NCBI RefSeq assembly: GCF_036370855.1
Contig: NW_026991398.1
Span: forward strand, 3,224,001 to 3,288,000
DNA from: Dromaius novaehollandiae
Lineage: Eukaryota; Chordata; Aves; Casuariiformes; Dromaiidae
DNA: 64,000 nucleotides
Direction: 5' to 3'
The position numbers were made by a program, and so were the translations under genes. Position 1 is the first letter of the stretch. Every line of letters begins with the position of its first letter. The notes beneath the pieces were generated by a model, which saw only the letters and a program-made list of their open reading frames with translations, searched no databases and was not told where the DNA came from. Of this stretch, positions 1-9,519 are shown piece by piece.

Positions 1-549
1 AAGGAGCAGAGCGCCGGTCCCCACAGGCTGCATTGAGATCTTCCTCCCCTCCACTCCCACTCCTCTGTGAGCATTGGAGCACTGTAGAGGAAAGGGACAA
101 GCCCACGGGGACAGCCAGCTGCCACCCTTGCTTAAGAGGGTGGTGAGATCACAGCCTGGCTGTGGCTACGGAAACAGAGCTTGCCTAATGGTCATGGGAC
201 CCATGGTGTCGCCCCGTCTTTACTTGTCTGAGCCTCTGTGTGTCCCCCTGAGCTCCCTTGGTGTCAGCGCTGAAAGACACACTGCGAACAGAAATGCTTC
301 TCCTTGCACTGAGGGCATGCGAGGGAGCTCAGACTAGCGGGCTCTGAGGTTCCCCCACCTCTGCTGATGAAGGGGGAAGCCTGGCTTCCTGCTCCAACAT
401 GCTCTCTGGGTCACATTCAAATGAGAGACTCCTGAGGACAAGGAGCATGAATCAGAACATTTCTTTCCTTTACAAGAATGTAACAGAAAAGAAGTAAGTA
501 AGAAAGAAATGAACAACAGATATGCCTGATGTCAAATACCCTGGGACAG
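1..549. other. 3' flank of the first OR14-like gene
   Basis: No gene is supported here. The short open frames lack recognisable domains. This DNA lies downstream of the minus-strand receptor that ends at 550. I see no minus-strand AATAAA in it, unlike the three other OR14-like units, which carry one about 200 bases past the stop. The 3' end of the first transcript may therefore use a weaker signal or lie outside the window. Confidence 0.5.
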
Positions 550-1476
550 TTATTGGTGCTGGCATTGAACCAGTTTCCTCAGTGCATCCTTGAGCTCCTT
601 GTTCCTCATGCTGTAGATGAGGGGGTTCCCTGCTGGAGGCACCACCGAGTACAGAACAGCCACCACCAGATCCACAGCTGGGGAGGAGATGGAGGGGGGC
701 TTCAGGTAGGCAAACATGCCAGTGCTGACAAACAGGGAGACCACGGCCAGGTGCGGGAGGCACATGGAAAAGGCTTTGTGGCGGCCCTGCTCAGAGGGGA
801 TCCTCAGCACAGCAGTGAAGATCTGCACGTAGGACACCACAATGAAAATGAAACACCCAAAGACTAAACAGGCACTAACCACAATAACCCCAGCTTCCCT
901 GAGGTAGGCATCTGTGCAGGAGAGCTTGAGGATCTGGGGGATTTCACAGAAGAACTGGTCCACTGTGTTGCCTTGGCAGAGTGGTATTGAAAATGTGTTC
1001 GCAGTGTGCAGGACAGCATTGAGAAAACCACTGCCCCAGGCAGCTGCTGCCATTTTGACACAAGCTCTGCTGCCCATGAGGGTCCCGTAGTGCAGGGGTC
1101 TGCAGATGGCAACGTAGCGGTCATAGGCCATGACTGTGAGGAGAGAATACTCTCCTCCAAAGAAGAAGAAAACAAGGAAGACCTGGGCAGCACATCCCGA
1201 GTAGGAAATGGCCCTGGTGTCCCACAGGGAATTGGCCATGGATTTGGGGAGAGTGGTGGAGATGGAGCCAAGGTCGAGGAGGGAGAGGTTGAGGAGGAAG
1301 AAGTACATGGGGGTGTGGAGGCGGTGGTCGCAGGCTATGGCTGTGATGATGAGGCCGTTGCCCAGGAGGGCAGCCAGGTAGATGCCCAGGAAGAGCGAGA
1401 AGTGCAAGAGCTGCAGCTCCTGGGTGTCTGCAAATGCCAGGAGGAGGAACTCGTTGAGGGAGCTGCTGTTGGACAT
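550..1476 (-). CDS. Olfactory receptor, OR14-like (avian gamma-c type), copy 1
   Basis: This is a predicted odorant-binding seven-transmembrane G-protein-coupled receptor of the olfactory cilia, 308 residues, intact and in one exon. Visible hallmarks are an N-glycosylation sequon at N3, the TM1 GN motif (39-40), PMYFF (56-60), the MAYDRY motif with DRY at 119-121, the TM3 cysteine C95, extracellular-loop-2 cysteines C167, C177 and C187, KAFSMC (234-239) at TM6 and the NPLIYSMRN end of TM7 (284-292). The start is chosen because all four copies begin MSN(S/G)SS. A pyrimidine-rich tract ending in AG lies at about 1491 on the minus strand, 14 bases before the ATG, as expected for a spliced 5' untranslated leader. 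TM7 reads PAGNP where copies 3 and 4 have PAVNP. OR14-like assignment is by recognition. Subfamily number and ligand cannot be told. Confidence 0.95.
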   Translation of the reverse strand: MSNSSSLNEFLLLAFADTQELQLLHFSLFLGIYLAALLGNGLIITAIACDHRLHTPMYFFLLNLSLLDLGSISTTLPKSMANSLWDTRAISYSGCAAQVFLVFFFFGGEYSLLTVMAYDRYVAICRPLHYGTLMGSRACVKMAAAAWGSGFLNAVLHTANTFSIPLCQGNTVDQFFCEIPQILKLSCTDAYLREAGVIVVSACLVFGCFIFIVVSYVQIFTAVLRIPSEQGRHKAFSMCLPHLAVVSLFVSTGMFAYLKPPSISSPAVDLVVAVLYSVVPPAGNPLIYSMRNKELKDALRKLVQCQHQ

Positions 1477-2225
1477 TTGCTCCCGCTCAGCTTTGGGGGA
1501 AAAGACAGTGACAAACTACAGCAGTCTTCTCTGAGCCAAACCCATTCCATTTGTAATAGAAAACCTTACATTTTCCTTGTACCTTAGATTCATTCAGCGT
1601 TCTGTCTGGAGCTCTGGTTCATGCTGACTGAACATGACATGCCATGCAGGGACCTCTGCCCATGATCTCCAGAGGAGTCAGATCTGCTCTGCTGTAGGGT
1701 CTAAATGGAGGTGTCAATCAGCCCCACATATTTGGTCAGATACCAGAAAATGGATGCCATGACATGCAGAAAGGGGACTTGGTCCAGGGACACAGTGGGA
1801 ACATTGTCTATTTACCAGAATGAGAGATGAGTACAGCTCTCATGCCAGCTGTCTCTGAAAGAGAAGACCCTTGAGAGGGATTCATCTCTCCCAACCTTGC
1901 CCTCATGAACAGACATGTCCGTGTCTGAATCAGTCACACCAGATCCTGCTTGAGCAAGAGAGAGAAACAGGCAAGTGAAGGAGGGGCTGACCTGACCCTT
2001 TCTAGATGTCTCTGTCCCACTGAGATAGACCCTCTCCTCAGGTCAGTTTACCATCTGTGCTCTATCTCCAGGTACCATAGTGGGAGTGGGAAGTGACTAG
2101 GTCTGATCCACAGATCCTGCAGCAGATGATGTCCACCCCTTATGTGGAAGGGCTGTTCCACTTTTAGACACCTATTTTTTTACAAAAAATGACCTGCAGC
2201 AGAGATCTAGTCATAGATGGATATT
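1477..2225 (-). repeat. Proximal upstream block shared with OR14-like copy 2
   Basis: This 0.75 kb upstream of copy 1 matches 8801-9517 upstream of copy 2 almost base for base, with small indels. Shared landmarks include the acceptor tract, TCTTCTCTGAGCCAAACC, and the stretch ending GCAGAGATCTAGTCATA near 2215. It is the 5' half of a roughly 1.7 kb duplicated unit that includes the receptor exon. A GACTCCTCTGGAG motif near 1670 is also found just upstream of copies 3 and 4. It probably represents 3' intron sequence. Confidence 0.8.
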
Positions 2226-2780
2226 TTTGGGTCTCACACAGAGCCCGGTACTCAGAAAACCACCCAGTGCCCACGGCTGTGCATGCCACTCCTCACTCTT
2301 TGCACAGAGCACGTCACACTCTCGCTCAGGCTCGCTCGACTGATGAGGAAAGCAGGGTGCCCAGCTTCAAGGAAATGCTCTGGTTTTGGGTGGCCAAATT
2401 TGCACAAATCTCAACATACCCATGTTAAAGCAAGGTTTCAAAGGAGTCTCTAAAACATCTTCAGTGCAATAATTGACAAAGAATCCTCATTTTCAAAACT
2501 TCACAGAGTTTTCACCATTGCCAAATAGTTTTTCTTTCTTATTCGTTGGCAGCACCATGTTCATGCACTACAGGAATTAGTCTGTCTGTGTGAGCATACA
2601 TATATATATGTATGTATATATATGTATATATATACACATTATTCATCAAAATACATTTGCCACCAGTACTCTGAATGGAGAAACTCTGTTCTGAGGAACT
2701 ACTTTATTTAAATGGACATGTTTCAGACCTCTTCTTCTGCTTCCCTCTCCTGTCTGCTTCCTCTGCCTCTTCTCTCTTTA
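2225..2780. repeat. Block duplicated at 16560-17350
   Basis: This sequence recurs in the same orientation at about 16560-17350. Shared stretches include CACTCTTTGCAC, CAAATTTGCACAAATCTCAA and TGAATGGAGAAACTCTGTTC followed by GGAACTACTTTATTTAAA. Both copies run directly into an antisense CR1 fragment at the same position, so the CR1 was already in place when the block was copied. No coding potential is seen. Confidence 0.75.
2597..2638. repeat. AT-rich microsatellite (TA/TATG)n
   Basis: An imperfect run of TATA and TATG units lies inside the duplicated block. The copy at 16.5-17.3 kb lacks it, so it arose or was lost after duplication. Confidence 0.85.
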
Positions 2781-4320
2781 CAGAGCTCTCCAGGGAACAG
2801 GTCACTGAATCGCACAGCACTTAGGGTGGACAAGACCTCTGGATGTCATCTGGTCCCAACCCCCTGGTCAATGCAGAAGGAACTAGATGAGCTTGCCAGG
2901 GGCTCCCCCCAGTCATGCATTGTCCACAAAGGTGCTGAGAATGTGCTCCATCCACTGTGCAGGCCATTAATGAAGAGGTTAAACAGTCCTGCCCCACATG
3001 TTGATCACTGAGGGATGCTGCTAGTAACCAGCTGTCACTTGGAACTTGTACCACTGAGCACAGCATTTCAGCCTGATGGTCCAGCCAATCTGCCACCTTC
3101 CCTATGGATGCAGGGCAGATCTCAACAATTTGCCTATAAAGACACTATGGGGGACTGTGGCAAAGGCATCACTAAAGAGAAGGTTCACAAAATCCCCTGC
3201 TTTCCCCTGTGCACAAAGCCATTCATCTGATGATAGAAGGCAATCAGGTTGGTCAGGCATGGTTTCCATTTCCCCTTGCTCAACCCATGCTGCCTCTTCC
3301 AACCCTTCTCCTTCATATGCTTGGAGATGGTTTCCAGGAGGATTTGCTCCATCACCGTCCCAGGGACTGAGAGGAAGATGACCAGCCTGTCATTCCCCAG
3401 ATCCTCCCTCTTGCCCTTCCTGAAAATGGATGCAATGTCTGCCTTTTCCCAGTCATCAGGAACCTGCCTGATCACCCTGACATTTCATAGGCAATTGGGA
3501 GCAGCATTGCAGTGACTCCAGCCACCTCTCCCTGCACCCCGGGGTGCTTCCCATCTGGTGCCATGGACTTGTGTGTGCCCACTGGGCAAAAGTCCTCCCC
3601 AGCTGCAGCTTCCTCTGCCATGAGTGAGGCTTTGCTAACACAGACACTGCCAAAGGACTTTGGGACCAGGGAGGCCTCGCAGTAGATGATACCAGTAAAA
3701 GACAAGGTAAGAGGCAATGAGCACCTCAGCCTTTCCCCTGTCTTTGTCACTAGGTCCCCTGCCCCACTGAGCAGGAAGACCACATTTTCCTTGGCTCTCT
3801 GCCTTCCTTGTGCTGCCAACATCCTTACAGAAGCCCTTCTGGTTGCCCTCCCCATCCCTTCCCAGTTCCAGTTCCAGCTCCAGCTCCAGCTCCAGCTGAG
3901 CTTTGGCTTACCTAATTCCATCCCTTCCACCACAGGCAATGTCTGTGTCTTCTTCCTGGGTAGCCCATTCCCCCTCCAACCCTCTGTGCACTTCCTTCTG
4001 CCTTTTCAAGTCCAAAATCGCAAAGTCCCTGTTCATTTGTGGCAGCCTCAGGCCAGACCCTGGTGGACTTTCCTGCAGATTTTCCTGTGCTCCTATGCTT
4101 TGAGGACATTGTTCCTGAAGATCCAAGAGGGCTACGTGGCTCCTCTGCCCTCCAGGGCAGTCACTCCTGGGATCCTGACAAGGATCATCTTGATCCTCTG
4201 CTGCAGTCCAGGGCAGTGATTCTGCTATTCCTCCTACCTCTCCACCATCTCATGGTCACTGCAGTGACAGACAACCTTCACATTCACATCCCCAACCAGG
4301 CTCAGCTTCAGGCAAGAAGG
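2780..4320 (-). mobile_element. CR1 LINE fragment (antisense), RT and upstream region
   Basis: Reading the minus strand gives recognisable CR1 reverse-transcriptase text. The clearest part is 3185-3475, with VPDDWEKADI, IFRKGKREDLGN, VPGTVMEQILLE, KGKWKPCLTNLIAFY and similar blocks. Sequence from 2815 to about 3140 matches the more 3' RT region, and 3540-4320 resembles the linker/endonuclease side. Frameshifts and stops break it throughout. The 3' end of the element is absent at 2780. Confidence 0.8.
3862..3898. repeat. Hexanucleotide minisatellite (CAGTTC/CAGCTC)
   Basis: About six tandem copies of CAGTTC then CAGCTC lie inside the antisense CR1 relic. They create a short repetitive open frame of no coding significance. 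Confidence 0.85.
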
Positions 4321-5140
4321 AAAGGGTAGGATGGCACCATCTGCTTAGAGGCAGAAGAGCCTGCATTTCTCCCCTCACCACTGAGGGATCCAGGCAATGG
4401 ACTTTCAGGTGGTTAAAGGCAGATGCAAGGAATTTCTGGGGTAAGGTAGACATGCCTGAGGCAGTGCCTCCCAGGCTGCCCTTACAGTCAAGAGGGAGGA
4501 GGAGGTGTTCACCTGCCTTCTTTTAGATGGTCACATAAAGCACAAATGACTCCTGTCCCAGAAACATTTGCTCTGTGCTTGAAATGGGGCCTGAGGTCAC
4601 AGGCTTTTAGGATAATTCAGGTTGAAGGGACCACAGGAGGCCTGTAGTCCAACCTGCTGCTCACAGCAGGGCCAGAGAGAGGGTCAGAAACCAAAAAATG
4701 CCCCTGCCAAAGGACTTCTGGGTTGATAGAGCAGGAGAGGACAGTAGAGAGCTGACAGCATAGTAGAAGTCTCATGCATAAAAGGGTTTCTTTTTTGCTT
4801 TCTCCAGAGAATTAAATCCTCAGCTCTCCAGAGGGAACAAGCTGGGACACTGACTTTGCCATGAGCGTGGAGGTGGAGAAGCTCCTGAGCCCCTTACAGA
4901 CAGGTTGGTCCAAAGGCCACCAGCCCAATGGCACCAGACCCCCAGGCATGCCTGCCTTGCTGCTGGGCACCCTCCAGCCCCAGGCAGGAGGTCTGCTGGG
5001 AACAGAGTGGGGTCTCCTCCTTTCAGCCCCTTCCTCCTAGAGGATTTGGGTTGGGAGAGACTGCTGGAGATCTCTGGGACCACAGTCTGCTCTGAGCTGG
5101 GCTAACTTTACAGTTAGATCAGGTTGTTAAGTGCTTTCTC
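4320..5140. other. Intergenic, with a short antisense CR1 3' end
   Basis: About 4620-4680 resembles the antisense 3' end of a CR1 LINE (GGTTGAAGGGACC followed by TAGTCCAACCTGCTGCTCA). A second weak similarity lies near 5060-5130. The rest shows no gene or RNA that I can support. Confidence 0.45.
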
Positions 5141-6810
5141 TAGGAGAATTTTTAAAAATCCCTGGGCCCCTGCCCCAGTGCTGCTCAGCTATCATCGTTC
5201 TTTCTTATTTTTTTGTTAAACTCTTTTGAAATTTGCTTTACTGCATCTTCTCCTTGCTGTCTCTTGTCCTTTCCTCTCCTGGCCACCAGCCAGACCATCC
5301 CATCTACTTTGACTAAGGACAATCACAGCCTCAGCTCCAAGCACAGCCTTGCTGGGATCTCCAGGCCCTGTGCAGGTGGGCTGTGGTGGCCAGCTCCAAG
5401 CAGAGCTATGTATTGCAAGTCTCTACATGGTCTCAGAGGAGAGTGCAGGGAGACATGACATGACCCAGGGCAGAGCCTGTGGGCTGACACCAGGGCAGAG
5501 CCGAGATCAGCAGGGGTGGGAACACAAGACCTCCAGCAGCTCCTCTCCCTGCCTGTGCAGGGAGTGACACACTTGACAGTGCACCTGAGAGAGGACAGTG
5601 ACGCAGGACGGAGGGCACCGTGAGCTGCATTACCGGGCTCCAACCACCTGTGCTGGGTCTGGGAGTCCTGGCAGCCTGTGCCGGTGGCTGCAGCCCTCGA
5701 GAAATCCCCGACTCTGCTAGCAGCAGTGGTTCCCCTCCAGGACTGTCGGGAGCTTCTGGAGTGTCGTGGCTCCTGTCTCCCTCCTGTCCCTGCGCTGGCC
5801 CAGCCCTGCTGCCCTCCATGTGACCCCATGGCCCCACTGTGCAGGCACCGCACAGGACAGGGTGCGTTCAGGGTGGGGAAATGTCCCCCAGCATGGTTCC
5901 CATGACAGCCCTCAGTGCCCCCTCCCCCAAGGCCCTCCTGCCCAGCAGCCTCCCACCAGTCCCCAGCCCCTGCCCAGCCCTGATCCTGTCCCCCAGGGTT
6001 AGCAGAAGGCCATGCTCCAGGGTCTGCTGGGGTCTGGGCCCAGGGAGAGGCCAGGCAGGGTGGCCATTCCCCCCACCCAGGTGCTGAGCCCAGCAGGCAG
6101 ACGGAGCTGCTCACATTCAAAGATCAGCCCTCACCAGGACCACAGGGAATGGCCAGTGCTGGAGATGGCTGGTACCAGGGACTGGGTATGTGAGGAGTTT
6201 CCTGGGACAGCTTCTCCTCTCTGTTCATGCAACAAGCTGTGCTGGATCTTTGCCCTGAAGCACCCTGCTTGAGGTCTCCCATGGGAGGAGGATGGTCTAC
6301 AGGCCGAGTAGGTGGCCCCAGGACCTCCTCTGCATGCTCCCTGCCAGCCCTGCAGAGGACCCAGGAGAGGGCTCATCCTCCCAGAGCTCACAGCAGGGCG
6401 CCCAGTCCTCCAGCTGGGCATGGACCCCTTTCTGGATGTGACTTTTGGGGTGAGGACCAGCATGCAGGGTGAGGGAGATTGGCTCAAGGTCATGTGCTGG
6501 GGACCTGGCCTGAGGGACAGCAGCAAACTGATATGGCTTCTGGGTCCTGCTTCCTTCAATGCAGGCTCCCACAAAGGGTTCCAGCCTTTCTTTTTTTGGT
6601 GCCACCCGCCAGGAGGGACGATGGCACTCTGAGCTGGGAGGGTGGGGAGCATTAATCCTTCTTCAGGCACTGCCCAGGCCATGGGGAGGGTCAGGACAGC
6701 AAGGACTTCTGGATCTGCACTGTGAACTCGCTTTAGTGTACTCACACTCTGAACGTTTGTTTGGTTTTTTTTAAATGTGCGTCTGCATTTTTCTCTCCAA
6801 GACACTTTCA
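5140..6810. other. GC-rich noncoding stretch
   Basis: Long frames on both strands (for example minus 5323-6120 and 6131-7006) arise from high GC and have no recognisable domain, codon pattern or splice context. The second runs through the duplicated 3'-flank block, where the other copies do not keep the same frame. I see no gene here. Confidence 0.5.
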
Positions 6811-7330
6811 AGCCCAGTTCCACTTCCTTCTCATCTCTCCCAGTCACTGCTCTGATCTTGCTGGCCATTCCCACACCCCCTCCCCTGTTCTGCAGGGCCC
6901 CAAGCTGCTGGCACTGCTCTGCAGAATGAGCAGGCTGTGAGGCCACAGGGCCATGAGGTGACTCTGCACTGGCCGTGCTGGTCAGGGTGGGAGCAGACCC
7001 AACCAAATGGGGATCACAGCCTCTAATCCCTGCAGGGGGGCTGCAGATGTGGCAGGTGCTTGCAAGGACTGTGGAGCATTTCCAAGGGAACTAGTTGTGT
7101 CCAGGTGTGCTTCTAGATCCTACCCATGGTATTTCACAGAGAGTGACATGAATCGCTCTCCAGGCTCCCTTCCCTGTGCCAGATGGGTCCCCACTGCCTC
7201 TCTTTTGCCTGTGGAAACCTTGTTCTGGCACTTTATCTTTGACTCCACCTTGGTGGGCCTCTCACTTTGTGAGGCTCCTCTCACTGCCCACCCATAGAAC
7301 ATGCTGTCCCCGGAGAGCTTCTGAGCTCTC
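6810..7330 (-). repeat. Distal 3' flank block of OR14-like unit 2
   Basis: This matches 36400-36730 (+) in unit 3 and 40230-40560 (-) in unit 4. Shared landmarks are GGGCCATG with GACTCTGCACTGGCCGTG and the TGACATGAATCGCTCTCCAG-type segment. It lies downstream of the receptor in all three units, showing that the duplicated module extends past the 3' end of the gene. Confidence 0.75.
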
Positions 7331-7637
7331 CTGGCACCTCCAGCTTCCCCTCCAGAAGGAAAGGCATCTGACACTGTGCTTTAACGTGTGGCACAGCTCT
7401 GGCTATGTGAATCTGTGACCATTCATCCCCTCCACTGTCAGTGGACACCAAAGGGTGAGTCCTAAATCCAGCCCTTGGTCTCTAAGAGATCATTACATGA
7501 CTATGAGCTTTTTGCTCCTGAACCCATGGAGAACCCCATCAGCAGCAGCCCTTTTGGTCATGATTTCCTTGGGCCTATTCTTGACAGCAGCTTTGGAGGA
7601 AGCCCAGCCTTCAAGCTCTGCACCAGGAAGAATCTAC

Positions 7638-7643
7638 TTTATT
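7638..7643 (-). terminator. Candidate polyadenylation signal AATAAA, OR14-like copy 2
   Basis: AATAAA on the minus strand lies about 200 bases past the receptor stop. The surrounding sequence aligns with the equivalent sites of units 3 and 4, including the neighbouring CAGCTCTGACCCAGTG. Confidence 0.65.
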
Positions 7644-7840
7644 TCAGAGATACTGTGAGGGAGTCAGCTCTGACCCAGTGTTGGAAACAATTCTATATGG
7701 GCACCAGGTGAGACAGAGGAGTCTCAGTAAAGGTCAAATGAATCCAAGCATTTGTGCAGCAACATGATAACAAATACTACTAATCATAGTAACAATAGTG
7801 AACAAACAGTGCTCAGTCCTGGTATGGGATACCATGGGAG

Positions 7841-8800
7841 TCACTTCTGGAGAGAAATGCCAGTGTTACCACTGCTGAAAAATGGCCATGAAATCACTTT
7901 CCTCAGGGCATCCTGGAGCTCCTTGTTCCTCATGCTGTAGATGAGGGGGTTCAGAGTTGGAGGCACCACCGAGTACAGAACAGCCACCACCAGATCCAGA
8001 GCTGGGGAGGAGAGGGACGGGGGCTTCAGGTAGGCAAACAGGCCAGTGCTGATGAATAGCGAGACCACGGCCAGGTGCGGGAGGCACATGGAAAAGGCTT
8101 TGTGGCGGCCCTGCTCAGAGGGGATCCTCAGCACAGCAGTGAAGATCTGCACGTAGGACACCACAATGAAAATGAAACACCCAAAGCCTAAACAGGCACT
8201 AACCACAAGAACCCCAGCTTCCCTGAGGTAGGAGTCTGAGCAGGAGAGCTTGAGGATCTGGGGGATTTCACAGAAGAACTGGTCCACTGTGTTGCCTTGG
8301 CAGAGTGGTATTGAAAATGTGTTTGCAGTGTGCAGCATGGAATAGATAAAACCACTGGCCCAGGCAGCTGCTGCCATTCTGACACAAGCTCTGCTGCCCA
8401 GGAGGATCCCGTAGTGCAGGGGTCTGCAGATGGCCATATAGCGGTCATAGGCCATGACAGTGAGGAGAGAATACTCTGCTGACATAAAGAAGACAAAGAA
8501 AAAGACCTGGGCAGCACATCCTGCATAGGAAATGGCCCTGGTGTCCCACAGGGAATTGGCCATGGATTTGGGGAGAGTGGTGGAGATGGAGCCAAGGTCG
8601 AGGATGGAGAGGTTGAGGAGGAAGAAGTACATGGGGGTGTGGAGGCGGTGGTCGCAGGCTATGGCTGTGATGATGAGGCCGTTGCCCAGGAGGGCAGCCA
8701 GGTAGATGCCCAGGAAGAGTGAGAAGTTCAAGAGCTGCAGCTCCCGTGTGTCTGCAAATGCCAGGAGGAGGAAGTTGTTGAAGGAGCTACCGTTGGACAT
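7841..8800 (-). CDS. Olfactory receptor, OR14-like (avian gamma-c type), copy 2
   Basis: This is an intact single-exon odorant receptor of 319 residues, closest in the window to copy 1. It carries a sequon at N3 (NGS), PMYFF (56-60), DRY at 119-121 in MAYDRYMAIC, loop-2 cysteines C167/C177/C187, KAFSMC (234-239) and NPLIYSMRN (284-292). The start is set by homology and by an upstream AG after a pyrimidine tract at about 8815-8816 (-). Differences from copy 1 cluster in TM3 (about 100-109) and TM4 (about 148-156), the usual ligand-pocket region. The C-terminal tail is longer than in the other copies (ending near residue 319 with a different sequence), probably from a shifted stop. Specific ligand unknown. 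Confidence 0.95.
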   Translation of the reverse strand: MSNGSSFNNFLLLAFADTRELQLLNFSLFLGIYLAALLGNGLIITAIACDHRLHTPMYFFLLNLSILDLGSISTTLPKSMANSLWDTRAISYAGCAAQVFFFVFFMSAEYSLLTVMAYDRYMAICRPLHYGILLGSRACVRMAAAAWASGFIYSMLHTANTFSIPLCQGNTVDQFFCEIPQILKLSCSDSYLREAGVLVVSACLGFGCFIFIVVSYVQIFTAVLRIPSEQGRHKAFSMCLPHLAVVSLFISTGLFAYLKPPSLSSPALDLVVAVLYSVVPPTLNPLIYSMRNKELQDALRKVISWPFFSSGNTGISLQK

Positions 8801-9517
8801 TTGCTCCCTCTCAGCTTTGGGGGAAAAGACATTGGCAAGTTACAACAGTCTTCTCTGAGCCAAACCCATTCCATTTGTAATAGAAATCCCCCCATTTTCT
8901 CTGTACCTCACGTTCATTCAGCGTTCTGTCTGGAGCTCTGGTTCATGCTGACTGAACATGACATGTAATGCCCATGGTCTCCAGAGGATTCAGTTCTGCT
9001 CTGCTAGAGGATGGAAATGGAGGTGTCAGTCACCTGCATGTATTTGGTGGGATAACAGAAAATGGTCACCGTGACATGCAGAAAGGGGACTTGGTCCAGG
9101 GACACAGTGGGAATATTCTCTATTTACTGGAATGAGAGATGAATACAGCTGTCATGCCAGCTCTCTCTCAGAGGCATTCATCTGGCCCAACCTTGCCCTC
9201 ATGTACAGAGGTGTCCGTATCTGAATCAGTCACACCAGATCCCACTCGAGTAAGGGAGAGAGACAGGCAAGTGAAGGAGGGGCTGAGCTGACCCTTTCTA
9301 GATGTCTCTGTCCCAATGAGATGGACCCTCTCCTCAGGTCAGTTTATCATCTGTGCTTTACTTCCAGGCACCGTAGTGGGAGTGGGAGGTGACTAGATCT
9401 GATGCACACATCCTGCAGCAGAGTATGTCCAACCCTTATGTGGAAGGGCTGTTCCACTTTTAGACACCTCTTTTTTACCAAAAACGACCTGCAGCAGAGA
9501 TCTAGTCATAGGTGGAT
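8801..9517 (-). repeat. Proximal upstream block shared with copy 1
   Basis: This is the paralogue of 1477-2225. It carries the splice acceptor and putative 3' intron of copy 2. Similarity to unit 1 stops near 9517, after GCAGAGATCTAGTCATA, beyond which the two upstream regions are unrelated. Confidence 0.8.
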
Positions 9518-9519
9518 TT

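Noticed and set aside
1006-1587. 193-codon plus-strand frame overlapping OR14-like copy 1
   Set aside because: It is the antisense of the receptor and recurs in parts opposite every copy. It follows from the codon bias of the receptor and has no domain of its own.
5323-7006. Two long minus-strand frames (265 and 291 codons)
   Set aside because: High GC, no domain, and the copies of this DNA in units 3 and 4 do not keep the same frame.
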